64,000 nucleotides of DNA from Thomasclavelia ramosa DSM 1402 (GTDB lineage: Bacteria; Bacillota_I; Bacilli_A; Erysipelotrichales; Coprobacillaceae): the NCBI RefSeq assembly GCF_014131695.1, contig NZ_CP036346.1, positions 930,001 through 994,000 of the forward strand. The letters are read 5' to 3'. Below are positions 36,145 through 45,347 of this stretch, piece by piece; within the stretch, counting starts at the first letter, position 1, and every line of letters begins with the position of its first letter. The translations under genes and the position numbers were made by a program. A model generated the notes under the pieces. That model was not told where the DNA came from. It searched no databases and saw only the letters and a program-made list of their open reading frames with translations.

Positions 36145-36489
36145 ATGCCATTTATTTCATTTACAACAAATCATAAATTAACACTTAGGCAAGAAAATGA
36201 AATTGCTAAAAGAACTGGGGAGCTGATTACAATCTTACCTGGTAAAAAAGAAGAAAATTTAATGTTACATTTAGAAGATAATCAAATTATGTATTTCCGC
36301 GGTGATGACATTCCTTGCATGATGATTGCGGTTAAATTATATAATACAATTGATTTTGATGCTAAAAAGAAATTTACTGAAGAGTTAGTAAAAATGATCA
36401 AAGAAACAACAAATATTGAAATTAATGATGTTTATGTTTCGTTTGATGAATATCCAAATTGGGGTAAACAAGGAACACTGTTCCAGTAA
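36145..36489 (+). CDS. MIF/phenylpyruvate tautomerase-like protein
   Basis: A 114-residue protein with the length and pattern of the macrophage migration inhibitory factor family: catalytic Pro right after the initiator Met (MPFISFTTN), central MYFRGDDIPCMMIAVKL and a C-terminal INDVYVSFDEYPNWGKQGTLF. Bacterial MIF homologues form trimers and catalyse keto-enol tautomerisation of phenylpyruvate-like compounds. AAGGAGGAAAAAT precedes the ATG. Its TAA overlaps the ATG of the following hydrolase gene by one base. Confidence 0.8.
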   Translation: MPFISFTTNHKLTLRQENEIAKRTGELITILPGKKEENLMLHLEDNQIMYFRGDDIPCMMIAVKLYNTIDFDAKKKFTEELVKMIKETTNIEINDVYVSFDEYPNWGKQGTLFQ

Positions 36490-37481
36490 TGGGAAAAAAG
36501 ACGAAAATTGCATTAACTGGTAGTTTAACTATGTTGGCAGCTGGAATTGGTAGTTTAACTATGTTGGCAGCTGGAATTGGTAGTTTATTTTATGCTGGTA
36601 ATTATTTATATAATTTGGCATTAAATAAACAGGCTAATAAAGATGCGATATTTACTAATCCCTCAACAAATAATCAAATACCCGATAAAGATAGAACCGA
36701 TATAAATAAGAAGGGAGATAGTAGCAATTTTTTTGATACTATTCATTATCAGGATGTATTCTTAGACAGTGATGATGGATTAAAACTGCATGCTTATCAA
36801 TTTTTGAATTACGGGCATGATTATGTGATTATTGTCCATGGATATACATCTGAAGGTAAATTGATGCATGCGAGTGCTAAACATTTTTATGAGCAAGGTT
36901 ACAATCTTTTGCTTCCTGATCTTCGAGGTCATGGGCAGAGTGAAGGTGACTATATTGCAATGGGCTGGCTCGATCGTTTAGACATAATTAACTGGATCAA
37001 ATATTTAATTGATAATGATTCAAAAGTTAAAATTATCCTGTATGGAGTATCTATGGGAGCGGCTACAGTAATGAATGTAACAGGGGAAAAATTGCCTGTC
37101 AATGTTATTGCTGCTATTGAAGATTGTGGATTCACTAGTACATGGGAGATGTTTTCCTATCAGCTAAAAGAAATGTATAATTTGCCAAGTCGACCATTTT
37201 TAGATATTGCAAATATTGTGACTCAGATTCGAGCCGGTTATTCATTTGGCAAAGCTGAAGCAATCGAACAAGTGAAAAAATCAACTACGCCAACATTATT
37301 TATTCATGGCGATAAGGATCGTTTTGTCCCTTTTAAAATGCTCAATCAATTATATCAAAGTGCTAATTGTCCTAAGGAAAAATTGGTAATCAAGGGTGCC
37401 GGACATGCTCAATGTGAAAAAATTGGTGGTCAAGTTTATTGGAGTAAAATTGATAGTTTTATTAGAAAATATCAAGACTAA
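36489..37481 (+). CDS. Membrane-anchored alpha/beta hydrolase
   Basis: A 330-residue hydrolase with one N-terminal membrane helix. The catalytic domain has VIIVHGYTSEGKL, LLLPDLRGHGQSEGD, nucleophile elbow ILYGVSMGAATVM, acid candidate in FIHGDKDRFVP and His in KGAGHAQCE. Such proteins (YqkD-like) are probably exposed outside and cleave esters or amides. The helix region carries a perfect 30-base tandem duplication, giving GSLTMLAAGI twice. It overlaps the MIF-like gene by one base, so they are cotranslated. Confidence 0.85.
   Translation: MGKKTKIALTGSLTMLAAGIGSLTMLAAGIGSLFYAGNYLYNLALNKQANKDAIFTNPSTNNQIPDKDRTDINKKGDSSNFFDTIHYQDVFLDSDDGLKLHAYQFLNYGHDYVIIVHGYTSEGKLMHASAKHFYEQGYNLLLPDLRGHGQSEGDYIAMGWLDRLDIINWIKYLIDNDSKVKIILYGVSMGAATVMNVTGEKLPVNVIAAIEDCGFTSTWEMFSYQLKEMYNLPSRPFLDIANIVTQIRAGYSFGKAEAIEQVKKSTTPTLFIHGDKDRFVPFKMLNQLYQSANCPKEKLVIKGAGHAQCEKIGGQVYWSKIDSFIRKYQD
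36521..36586 (+). repeat. In-frame 30-base tandem repeat in the hydrolase membrane helix
   Basis: Two identical 30-base units (36521-36550 and 36551-36580) plus six bases of a third encode SLTMLAAGIG twice. Confidence 0.95.
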
Positions 37482-37501
37482 TTAATAAATTAGTCTTTTT
37501 T
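37474..37501 (+). terminator. Terminator after the membrane hydrolase
   Basis: AAGACTAATT-AATA-AATTAGTCTT followed by T residues; overlaps the stop codon. Confidence 0.8.
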
Positions 37502-37609
37502 ATTGTCATAAATTTGTCATAAACATATACTTTTTTGCTGGATAGTGAAATTAATTTTATGTATACAATTTTATACACCAAATAATTGGTTTTTATTATA
37601 TTTACTAAT

Positions 37610-37638
37610 TTTACATATTTTGGAAGATAAAGTAAAAT
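37610..37638 (+). promoter_or_regulatory. Promoter of the WYL regulator
   Basis: TTTACA, 17-base spacer, TAAAAT, 23 bases before the start codon. TGTATA and TTATACA at about 37560-37577 form an imperfect dyad upstream that may be an operator. Confidence 0.6.
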
Positions 37639-37660
37639 ATAGAGTATGGAGGGTTGAGGA

Positions 37661-38725
37661 ATGGGAGATATTAGTAATGGAACTCGCATATTGCTAACGC
37701 AATATTTATTAAAAAGATTAACAGACGAAGATCATGCTTTATCACGTGATGAACTAATTAAAAGAATTGGTGGGTTAGGAACGACGATTTCTAGCAATAC
37801 GATTAAAGCAGATATTGAATCAATAAAATCTTATAATAATTTGATAAAAGATTGTCAAGATGAGTTGCTTACCCCTTTTATATGCAATGAAAGTGGTAGT
37901 ATTAATTATGCAACAAAACAAAAAAAAGGTGCGTACGTTGAAAAGACATATTATACTGATGCTCAATTAATTTTATTGACAAGGTTATTAGGTCGAGGAT
38001 TACATTTAGAAAGTCAAAATGATTCAAAATTATTAGAAAAAGTATTATCAGATAGTTCTTTGTATAAAATAAATCATTATCATTTGTTAGATAATATCAA
38101 TTCAACTTATGAAGATAATTGTATTACAGTGTATTTAGAGCAAATTATTAAGGCTATAAATACATTTGCTTGTGTATCATTTAAAGAATTGGAATATAGT
38201 GTTGTTGAAAACAAAGTTATAGATAGGCCTAGTCATAAAACAATTTTATTATATCCAACTAATATTGATATAAAAAATGATCAAGTATATTTAGTTGGTT
38301 ACCTAATAAATAGTAGTGAAGATTTTGAATTGGCATATTATCGAATTGATCGCATTGATCAATTGAAAATAACTCGTACCCCTAAATATATCCAAGCAAA
38401 GACTGAGTGTTTTAAGGAGCGAATCTGGTTATCTAATGATCCGCTTGATATTGGAAAAGATAATTTGATCAACATTGAATTACGTGTGTATTTAGGAAAT
38501 GAGAATATTTTTGAAGCTTTGTATCAACGATTTAAGGGATGTACATTCACAGTTGAACAATTCCGTCGATTTGTAAATGTTTCAATTGAACGGGTTCCTG
38601 ATGATAAAAAGTTAGTCAGTGGCTTTTTACAATTAGCTAATCATGTTGAGGTTTTTAAACCGTTGGAATTAAGAGATAAGATAAAAGAAGAAATTAATCA
38701 AATGTATTTGATGTATCGCAGTTAA
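37661..38725 (+). CDS. WYL-domain transcription regulator
   Basis: A 354-residue DeoR/YafY-type regulator. The first 80 residues are a winged helix (RILLTQYLLKRLTDEDHALSRDEL, TISSNTIKADIESIKS). The WYL domain spans about 160-260, with VYLVGYLINSSEDFELAYYRIDRIDQL replacing the usual WYL triplet and the conserved Y-R-x-D-R-I; a C-terminal extension (WCX-like) follows. WYL domains bind ligands or nucleic acids and often control stress or defence genes. GGAGGGTTGAGGA precedes the ATG. No adjacent defence genes are seen, so the target is unknown. Confidence 0.85.
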   Translation: MGDISNGTRILLTQYLLKRLTDEDHALSRDELIKRIGGLGTTISSNTIKADIESIKSYNNLIKDCQDELLTPFICNESGSINYATKQKKGAYVEKTYYTDAQLILLTRLLGRGLHLESQNDSKLLEKVLSDSSLYKINHYHLLDNINSTYEDNCITVYLEQIIKAINTFACVSFKELEYSVVENKVIDRPSHKTILLYPTNIDIKNDQVYLVGYLINSSEDFELAYYRIDRIDQLKITRTPKYIQAKTECFKERIWLSNDPLDIGKDNLINIELRVYLGNENIFEALYQRFKGCTFTVEQFRRFVNVSIERVPDDKKLVSGFLQLANHVEVFKPLELRDKIKEEINQMYLMYRS

Positions 38726-38726
38726 A

Positions 38727-38752
38727 AGGAATTCGTAGAATTTCTTTTTTAT
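38727..38752 (+). terminator. Terminator after the WYL regulator
   Basis: AGGAATTC-GTA-GAATTTCTT followed by TTTTA. Confidence 0.65.
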
Positions 38753-38884
38753 TTTAAAAAAGTTGATTATTTTTAGAGTCTCTTTACATTTTTTGAAAAA
38801 ATATGCAAATTAATTTTGATATTTATTTAAGTTGATAGTTCTATTAATTTTTGTGTTTACAAATGATAACTATATCTATTTTTA

Positions 38885-39253
38885 TTAGTAACGATATTCA
38901 CAATTCCCAAACCCTAATATTAAAATGAACAGTGGGTTGAAAACTAACAAGCCAAGTCCGAACATTATGCCTTTTCCAAATGCAAAAGAAAGTTTAAAAC
39001 TAATAACAATGTGATAAAAGATAATAAAGTACATATTAATAAGGGGAATTAAAAGAAATAGAAGCCAAAGTGGTGAAAGTTTTACAATTCGACATAATGC
39101 AATATCACTATAAATTGGAATAAAAGCACTGATTCCCCAACGTCTAGCTTTAGTGAATAAACGCCATCGTGCAATTATATTTAAGAGGATGAAAATAAAT
39201 ATAAAAATAGTTGTAGTGCTGCTAGTGGAATAGCTATACTCAAAGTAGTTCAT
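38885..39253 (-). CDS. Small integral membrane protein (DUF5684-like)
   Basis: A 122-residue membrane protein with four predicted helices. The pattern KARRWGISAFIPIYSDIALCRIV, a central LLFLLIPLINMYFIIFYH, SFAFGKGIMFGLGLL and the end ILGFGNCEYRY match the DUF5684 family, which has no known function. GGAGGTTTCAATG on the minus strand sets the ATG at 39253. It is monocistronic and divergent from the surface esterase. Confidence 0.7.
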   Translation of the reverse strand: MNYFEYSYSTSSTTTIFIFIFILLNIIARWRLFTKARRWGISAFIPIYSDIALCRIVKLSPLWLLFLLIPLINMYFIIFYHIVISFKLSFAFGKGIMFGLGLLVFNPLFILILGFGNCEYRY

Positions 39254-39436
39254 TGAAACCTCCTTTTCAGAATTAATTTGAATTAATAACTTGTTGAAAA
39301 CTACATAATCAATATATTAACAAGAAAGTATCTTCCTTACAATAAGGAAGTGATCTTTATTTTATATAGTTATAATTTCTGATGATTTGCGGTTATGCAA
39401 GAATATTAGTTTCATTTTCTGTAACTAAGTTTCGTT

Positions 39437-39450
39437 TGTAAACGTATACA
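39437..39450 (+). promoter_or_regulatory. cre-like site (CcpA operator)
   Basis: TGTAAACGTATACA matches the cre consensus TGWAANCGNTNWCA at 13 of 14 positions. It lies 43 bases before the start of the esterase gene and within a larger inverted repeat (TTTCTGTA at 39417, TACAGAAA at 39446). Confidence 0.6.
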
Positions 39451-39492
39451 GAAAGTGGTTGGTTTGTTATTCTTGGTTTAGGAGGAAGAAAT

Positions 39493-41268
39493 ATGAGACA
39501 AGTAAAAAGATGGATTTTGCAGATAGGAATTTGTTTTACACTATTGTTATCTTTGGGTGTATACTCAATGAGTAATGTACATGCTGTTAATGAGGGAATA
39601 ACTATTACTGATAACACAACCGGCCTTAGTGAGGCAAAGTATCAAGTAACCTTTGTTGTTGACAGTACAAAATTAGGGGAAAATGTTGAAAATATCCAAT
39701 TACAAGGAGGCTTCCAATTTATTAAGAGTTCTGAAGCTCCCTGGTATCAAGAAAACGGGGCAAGCAATGATGGAATAAGGTGGTATTCGGCTTATGAATA
39801 TGAGCAGGGAATGTATCCTACTGGAGGATGCGGAAATACTGAACGAACTGAGTTTAATTATAATGGAAACTATATTCTCTATGATATGGTAAAAGATGAA
39901 AATTTATATTCTGTCACCTTACCATTACCAGCAACAGAATATTTTTATGGATATTTTGTAACTTATAGTGATGGATCTGCAGTAGTTGTGCAGGATCCTG
40001 TTAATCCTTCAAAAAAGAATGAAATTAATAATCATGATGCTACTTGGTCTTATTTTTATGTTGGAAATAGTTCAGATGCATTAGCGGGTCAATCTTATAT
40101 TTATCCAAGAAATAATAATATGGGTTCTTATCAATACGATACATACATCGCTTATGATGGAACTGAAAATTGTCTTGGGATTTATTTACCGAATGGTTAT
40201 AGTTTAGGGAATAACTATAAAACGATTTATTTAGCACATGGTAATGGGGGCAACGAAACTGAATGGTGTCAATTAGGATCAGCAGGTAATATTGTTGATA
40301 ATCTAATTGCTGAAGGAGAACTAGCTGATAGTATAATCGTGACATTAAATAATTCGCATTTTAGCGGGACAGGATTTGATATTAAATCGAATGTCATATT
40401 GGCTCAAGATGTTGTTAATAATGTAATTCCTTTTATTGAAAAGAATTATAAGGTTTCAACTGATCCTAAGGATCGAGCTTATGCTGGATTGTCAGCTGGT
40501 GGTGTTGCGGCAAGTACAGTAATGGAAATTGCACCTGATAGTTTTGGATATTTTGGTATTATTTCAGCAGCTGTTCAAATTGATGATGAAGTATTTACAG
40601 ACGAACTTATTTCAAAATTACAGACAAAGAAAATCTATCTTTCGGCAGGAACAGTTGATTTTGGGTTGATTAATTCTTTTTTTAAGGCCTCTATCTTAGA
40701 TTTTATGTTACCTAAATTAGATGCTGAAAATATTGATTATACTTTTGAAATACAAAATGGGGGACATGACTGGAATACGTGGCGCGGAGCTTTTACAACA
40801 TTTGCTAAAGATATCCTATGGAATCAAGAAAATATTGAATATTGTATAACAGATGGAGCTAATAAAAATATTAAACAGGGAGAAGAACTTAAAATAAAGA
40901 CTGACATACCATCGTCATTATTCAAAATGCTCATAATTGATGATCAAGAAATTGATAGATCAAAGTATACTGTTTCTGGTGATCTAATAACCATTATTTT
41001 ACCAAAAGAACTTATTTCAACATTAACAATTGGAGAACATATATTAGTAATAATCGCAAATGAGGGACAAGCAGCTACAATGTTTAATATTACTGCTGAT
41101 ACTAATGTTCTAGATATAGTAGAGAATGATCAGATAACTAAACAATCATCACATACTGCTGTGCTGGCACCTAAGACGGATGATCCTTCGCTGTTTGAAG
41201 TTTATTGTCTATTTATTTTGTTAAGTGGGGGAGCAATAGTTGTAATAAAGAAAAAGTATTTTAATTGA
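39493..41268 (+). CDS. Secreted, wall- or membrane-anchored esterase (Fes/feruloyl-esterase type)
   Basis: A 591-residue surface protein. Signal peptide: ILQIGICFTLLLSLGVYS with cleavage near VHAVNEG. Residues about 40-190 look like a beta-sandwich (E-set/CBM48-like), residues about 210-450 are an esterase with ENCLGIYLPNGYSLG, IYLAHGNGGNETEW, nucleophile elbow YAGLSAGGVAAS (S334) and His in NGGHDWNTWR, as in enterochelin and feruloyl esterases. A further small domain and the end APKTDDPS, hydrophobic helix, KKKYFN resemble a sorting signal but lack the Gly of LPxTG. It may remove acyl or feruloyl groups from plant polysaccharide. AGGAGGAAGAAAT precedes the ATG. Confidence 0.8.
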   Translation: MRQVKRWILQIGICFTLLLSLGVYSMSNVHAVNEGITITDNTTGLSEAKYQVTFVVDSTKLGENVENIQLQGGFQFIKSSEAPWYQENGASNDGIRWYSAYEYEQGMYPTGGCGNTERTEFNYNGNYILYDMVKDENLYSVTLPLPATEYFYGYFVTYSDGSAVVVQDPVNPSKKNEINNHDATWSYFYVGNSSDALAGQSYIYPRNNNMGSYQYDTYIAYDGTENCLGIYLPNGYSLGNNYKTIYLAHGNGGNETEWCQLGSAGNIVDNLIAEGELADSIIVTLNNSHFSGTGFDIKSNVILAQDVVNNVIPFIEKNYKVSTDPKDRAYAGLSAGGVAASTVMEIAPDSFGYFGIISAAVQIDDEVFTDELISKLQTKKIYLSAGTVDFGLINSFFKASILDFMLPKLDAENIDYTFEIQNGGHDWNTWRGAFTTFAKDILWNQENIEYCITDGANKNIKQGEELKIKTDIPSSLFKMLIIDDQEIDRSKYTVSGDLITIILPKELISTLTIGEHILVIIANEGQAATMFNITADTNVLDIVENDQITKQSSHTAVLAPKTDDPSLFEVYCLFILLSGGAIVVIKKKYFN

Positions 41269-41346
41269 TATGAGTCTAATATTTTGAAGACTCATATTCT
41301 TTTATATTATCAAGATGTTATAATATAGGGAAAGGAGCTGATAAAA

Positions 41347-42141
41347 ATGGATGAGGAAATACTAGAAAGTTTCTTAACCTTTATTCAAAGATGTAACAGC
41401 GAAGCTGTTAATAGTAATGATTATAATATTATTCAAAATGTATTTAAGTATATTGGAAAAAAAACATTCCCTTCTATTAATGAATTAGCTCGAGAGGCGA
41501 ATGTATCTAAGGCAAGTATTTCAAGATTTATAAAAAAATATAGTTTTGAAAATTATCAGCAATTTAGAACCCTATTATCAACTCAAACAACACTCTTAGA
41601 TTATAATTTGAAAGTATTTTTATCACAGAATATTCTTTTTAAAAGTAATGAAGAAATCAGTGAATATCTTTTTCAACAGTGTCTTGATAATCTTGTTGCA
41701 ACAAAAGAGAATCTTGATTTAGCAACGCTTTTAAAAATTGTTCAGTTATTTAAGGAAAGCGAGGATATTACTTTTCTAGGTGATGAGCATGATCTTGATG
41801 AATTCCTTTTGTTGCAAATCAAATTATTGACTTCGGGGAAGTGCGCATATCTGTTTAAAGTCAGTGAAACGAAGACGGTTAGGAGCTATTTTTTTAATGA
41901 AAATTCAGTTGTTGTTATCATTAATGTATGTGACGGTTTTTTTCACTACCATGATGCGTTAGAAAATGCAAAAGAAGTTGGGGCTAAGGTTATTTATATA
42001 AGCCAGGATTATAATAAAGAGGTTGCTGACAAGGTAGATATTTTTTATCGTTACGGAGTAGAGTGGTCAATAAATACTGGCTATGTATCACTGTATTATA
42101 TTGGTGAGTTACTGGAAAAATTATGTATTCGTAATTTTTAG
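41347..42141 (+). CDS. RpiR/MurR-family regulator
   Basis: A 264-residue regulator. The HTH is at about 30-75 (FPSINELAREANVSKASISRFIKKYSFENYQQF), and a SIS sugar-phosphate-binding domain covers about 115-250 (ITFLGDEHDL, SVVVIINVCDGFFHYHDA, AKVIYISQDYNKEVADKVD). Such proteins repress or activate sugar genes in response to phosphosugars. AAAGGAGCTGATAAAA precedes the ATG and TATAAT-like TATAATATAGGG lies just upstream. It is placed to control the following beta-glucoside PTS operon or the esterase. Confidence 0.85.
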   Translation: MDEEILESFLTFIQRCNSEAVNSNDYNIIQNVFKYIGKKTFPSINELAREANVSKASISRFIKKYSFENYQQFRTLLSTQTTLLDYNLKVFLSQNILFKSNEEISEYLFQQCLDNLVATKENLDLATLLKIVQLFKESEDITFLGDEHDLDEFLLLQIKLLTSGKCAYLFKVSETKTVRSYFFNENSVVVIINVCDGFFHYHDALENAKEVGAKVIYISQDYNKEVADKVDIFYRYGVEWSINTGYVSLYYIGELLEKLCIRNF

Positions 42142-42416
42142 ACAAATAATTTATAATGATGTAAGCAGCCTCAAAAAATATAACCCTAATACTAAGTTAT
42201 AATGATAGGGTGTGCTTATCTAACCTTATTTCGTATTATTTTTAAGATTTGTGATTATTAGATATATAATCAATTATAATTATATTGAATAGATTTATTT
42301 TGGTTATCTAGGTATGGCTATAGAAGACCTAATCATTATTTAGGTTGAAAATAATTTAATATCAGTATTTAATTTTTAATAGAATTTTTGGTTGTTTTAA
42401 ATCAAATCCTTTATTT
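42142..42416. other. Non-coding stretch with unexplained dyads
   Basis: No coding signal. It holds ACCCTA/TAGGGT (42184-42209) and GACCTAA/TTTAGGTT (42327-42346) dyads without T runs, then leads into the cre/promoter/RAT region of licT. Confidence 0.5.
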
Positions 42417-42430
42417 TGAAAGCGTTGACA
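42417..42430 (+). promoter_or_regulatory. cre site overlapping the licT promoter
   Basis: TGAAAGCGTTGACA fits the cre consensus TGWAANCGNTNWCA at all 14 positions. Its last six bases are the -35 hexamer of the promoter. Confidence 0.85.
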
Positions 42431-42453
42431 AATTTTGCGAGGAATGATAATAT
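42425..42453 (+). promoter_or_regulatory. Promoter of the licT-bglP operon
   Basis: TTGACA, 17-base spacer, TAATAT. It overlaps the cre site, so CcpA would exclude RNA polymerase. Confidence 0.75.
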
Positions 42454-42468
42454 AAATATGTAATTTAT

Positions 42469-42505
42469 GGATAGTTATTGCACATATGAGGCAACACTAA
42501 ACCTG
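42469..42505 (+). promoter_or_regulatory. LicT-type ribonucleic antiterminator (RAT)
   Basis: GGATAGTTATTGCACATATG then AGGCAACACTAAACCTG closely follows the RAT consensus bound by BglG/LicT proteins and overlaps the 5' arm of the terminator at 42499-42536. Confidence 0.8.
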
Positions 42506-42536
42506 TTTACAGATATTTTTCTGTGGCAGGTTTTTT
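42499..42536 (+). terminator. Conditional terminator in the licT leader
   Basis: AACCTG with inner ACAG pairs with CTGT and CAGGTT, followed by TTTTTATAT. Bound LicT would stabilise the RAT and prevent this fold, giving autoregulation. Confidence 0.85.
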
Positions 42537-42560
42537 ATATTTATACAGGGGTGAATGAAT

Positions 42561-43397
42561 ATGATTATAAAGAAAATTTTAAATAATAATGTTGTTATTA
42601 CAACTAACTATCAAATGGAGGAAATTATTGTTATGGGGAAAGGCTTGGCTTATGGAAAACAAGCCGGTGATAATATTGATATGAATAAGATCAATAAAAC
42701 TTTTGAAGTAAGTTTAAAACCAAGTCAAAGAAAAATGATTAATATGTTAAAGGATATTCCTCTCGAATATATGGAGATATCTGATTGTGTTATCAAAGAA
42801 GCAAAAGTAGACTTAGAAGTCGACGATTCTCTTTATATCAGTTTAACAGATCATATTCATACAAGCATAGAGCGGTATAAAGAAGGCGTTTATTTAAAAA
42901 ATCATATGTTATTTGAAATTAAGAATTTCTATCCTAAAGAATTTGAGTTAGGTTTATTAACTTTAAAACTTATTAAAGAAAAATATGGAATAAACATGGA
43001 AGAGGATGAAGCGGCATTTTTAGCATTACATATAGTGAGTAGTGAGGTTGATAGAAATATCAGTGATATTTATGAAATGACAAATTTCATATTAGAGATT
43101 ATTGGTATTGTAAAAGATTATTTTAAATTAGAGTTGGATGAAGATTCTTTATCTTATCATAGATTTGTAACACATTTAAAATTTTTTGGATTACGTGTTT
43201 TTAATAAAATAAAGCAAGTGGAAGATATAACCTTAAATAATGACTTGCTTGAAATTATGAAGGAAAAATATGTTGAGTCATATCTTTGTACTTCAAAAAT
43301 ACAATCGCATATTGAAAAGACTTATCATTATGAATTAAATGATGAGGAAGTTTTATATCTTACGATTCATGTTGCAAAAATTATTTCTAAAAAATAA
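42561..43397 (+). CDS. licT: BglG/LicT-family transcription antiterminator
   Basis: A 278-residue RNA-binding antiterminator. The CAT domain (1-55) starts MIIKKILNNNVVITTNYQME and has VMGKGLAYGKQAGD; PRD1 (about 65-170) has the conserved His in ISLTDHIHTSIERY and ALHIV, PRD2 (about 175-278) has SYHRFVTHLKFF and YLTIHVAKI. PTS phosphorylation of these His residues switches RNA binding. ATG 42561 is eight bases after AGGGGTG, while the ATG at 42555 is too close. It acts on the RAT just upstream and probably on bglP. Confidence 0.92.
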   Translation: MIIKKILNNNVVITTNYQMEEIIVMGKGLAYGKQAGDNIDMNKINKTFEVSLKPSQRKMINMLKDIPLEYMEISDCVIKEAKVDLEVDDSLYISLTDHIHTSIERYKEGVYLKNHMLFEIKNFYPKEFELGLLTLKLIKEKYGINMEEDEAAFLALHIVSSEVDRNISDIYEMTNFILEIIGIVKDYFKLELDEDSLSYHRFVTHLKFFGLRVFNKIKQVEDITLNNDLLEIMKEKYVESYLCTSKIQSHIEKTYHYELNDEEVLYLTIHVAKIISKK

Positions 43398-43417
43398 TTT
43401 GCAAATAGATATTTGTT

Positions 43418-43466
43418 GGATGGTAACATTAAGTTGGCCAAACCTTCACATTTTGAAGTTTTCAAA
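43418..43466 (+). promoter_or_regulatory. Possible second, degenerate RAT/terminator before bglP
   Basis: GGATGGTAACATTAAGTTGG then CCAAACCT is similar to a RAT, and it overlaps a hairpin AAACCTTCA/TGAAGTTTT with one mismatch. The T run is short. It may let LicT tune bglP separately from licT. Confidence 0.4.
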
Positions 43467-43484
43467 AGAATGGAGGAAAAGAGA

Positions 43485-45335
43485 ATGAAATATGAAAAAC
43501 TTTCAAAAAACATTATTGAAGCTGTAGGAGGGAGTAATAATATTGTAACTTTGCAGCATTGTATGACGCGTTTGAGATTTACTTTAAAGGATGAATCAAA
43601 AGCAAATGATCAAAAAATTGAAGCAATTGATGGAGTTTTGTCATTAATCAAGAAAGGCGGTCAATATCAGGTTGTTATTGGTACACATGTTCATGATGTG
43701 TATCTTGATGTATGCCAGATTGCAAATATTAAAGAAGATGAAAATTTTGGAAACAAAAAAGAAAAAAAAGGAATTTTTAATTCTATTTTTTCTGCAATTA
43801 TTGGCTGCGTCGGTCCAATTATTCCTATTTTAGTAGGAACAGGGCTGGGGAAATGTATTTTATTATTTGTATCAATGATGGGATGGGCAAATGCCGAAAC
43901 ATCAATGACTTATTATGTATTTAATTTTGTATTTGATGCTGGCTTTACTTTCTTGCCGGTATTTACCGCAATGGCAGCTGCAAAGCATTTTAAATGTAAT
44001 ATGTATATGGCAGCTTTACTTGGCTGTGCGCTGGTTCATCCACAATGGAGTGGTATTGTTTCAGCGACTGATCCAAAATTTATTGGAGATATGTTTGGTT
44101 TCTTACCTTTATATGGAATGCCGTATACATCAACTTTAATTCCAGCTATTTTAATTGTTTTTGTTATGAGCAAAGTAGAATTTGGATTGAATAAAGTATT
44201 GCCAGAATTGGTTAGAGGGATGTTAACACCGTTATTTACATTGCTGATTATGACACCGTTAGCATTTGTTGTATTAGCGCCAGCTATGGGGATTATTTCA
44301 ATTTATTTGGGTAATGCATTGTTATGGTGCTATGATACATTTGGAATGTTTGCTATTGCAATTATGTGTATTATTTATCCATGGATGGTTGCAACGGGTA
44401 TGCATGCTACTCTAGCAATTGCAGGAATTCAGATTTTATCACAATCAGGATATGACCCATTTTCAAGAACTTTAACTTTAACAGCGAACATGGCGCAAGG
44501 TGCTGCTGCTTTTGCTTGTGCGGTTAAAACAAAAAATAGAGATTTTAGGAATACCTGCTTATCTGCCGGATTTACTGCTTTCTTTGCAGGAATTACAGAG
44601 CCATGTATCTATGGTGTGTCAATTCGTTTGAAAAAGCCTATGTATGCAGTTATGATTGGAAGTTTTACTGGAGGATTATATGCTGGTTTTTGTGGATTAA
44701 AAGCATTTGCTTTCATGACTCCTAGCATTATTAATTTACCAATGTGGGTAGGGGGGAACAACCCTAATAATCTTATGAATGCTATTATTACTATGATTAT
44801 TTCAGCTGTTGTAACGTTTATTGCAACTTTAGTTATTGGTTTTGATGATCCGAAAGAAAGTGAAGTAAAACACGATGATAATAAATTAAATCAAGTGAAT
44901 TGTCCTGTTAAAGGGAAGATTGTTCCATTAAACGAAGTTAACGATGAAATGTTTTCAAAAGAAGTTTTAGGGAAGGGTGTTGCTATTATTCCTGTAGAAG
45001 GAAAAATCTATGCTCCTGCTAATGGGATTATAAGTGCAACTTTTGAAACAAAACATGCAATTGGCTTAACAACTGAAAATGGCTCTGAAATTCTAATTCA
45101 TGTTGGAATTGATACCGTTAAATTAGAAGGAAAACCATTTATTCAATATGTTGAAAAAGGTGAGTATGTAAAAGCGGGGTCATTGTTATTAGAATTTGAC
45201 TTAAAAATGATTAAAGAAGCGGGCTTAGACTATACAACTATGGTTGTTGTAACAAACTCTAATGATTATTTAGAAGTTATTCCAACAAAATTGAAAAAAG
45301 TAACAAAAACTGATCCAGTTTTAACTATTATTTAA
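43485..45335 (+). CDS. bglP: PTS beta-glucoside transporter subunit EIIBCA
   Basis: A 616-residue three-domain permease. EIIB (1 to about 85) has the phospho-Cys in VTLQHCMTRLRFTL, EIIC (about 100-450) is a glucose-superfamily membrane domain with GCVGPIIPILVGTG and GITEPCIYGVSIRLKKP, and EIIA (about 480-616) has phospho-His in GSEILIHVGIDTVKLEG. It imports and phosphorylates beta-glucosides. ATG 43485 is behind TGGAGGAAAAGAG. It follows licT, the normal order, and its dispersed partner hydrolase GH1 is at 49330. Confidence 0.93.
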   Translation: MKYEKLSKNIIEAVGGSNNIVTLQHCMTRLRFTLKDESKANDQKIEAIDGVLSLIKKGGQYQVVIGTHVHDVYLDVCQIANIKEDENFGNKKEKKGIFNSIFSAIIGCVGPIIPILVGTGLGKCILLFVSMMGWANAETSMTYYVFNFVFDAGFTFLPVFTAMAAAKHFKCNMYMAALLGCALVHPQWSGIVSATDPKFIGDMFGFLPLYGMPYTSTLIPAILIVFVMSKVEFGLNKVLPELVRGMLTPLFTLLIMTPLAFVVLAPAMGIISIYLGNALLWCYDTFGMFAIAIMCIIYPWMVATGMHATLAIAGIQILSQSGYDPFSRTLTLTANMAQGAAAFACAVKTKNRDFRNTCLSAGFTAFFAGITEPCIYGVSIRLKKPMYAVMIGSFTGGLYAGFCGLKAFAFMTPSIINLPMWVGGNNPNNLMNAIITMIISAVVTFIATLVIGFDDPKESEVKHDDNKLNQVNCPVKGKIVPLNEVNDEMFSKEVLGKGVAIIPVEGKIYAPANGIISATFETKHAIGLTTENGSEILIHVGIDTVKLEGKPFIQYVEKGEYVKAGSLLLEFDLKMIKEAGLDYTTMVVVTNSNDYLEVIPTKLKKVTKTDPVLTII

Positions 45336-45347
45336 GGATGTGATAAT

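Noticed and set aside
40040-40345. 101-codon minus-strand frame inside the surface esterase gene
   Set aside because: Shadow of the coding strand, without ribosome site or recognisable domain.
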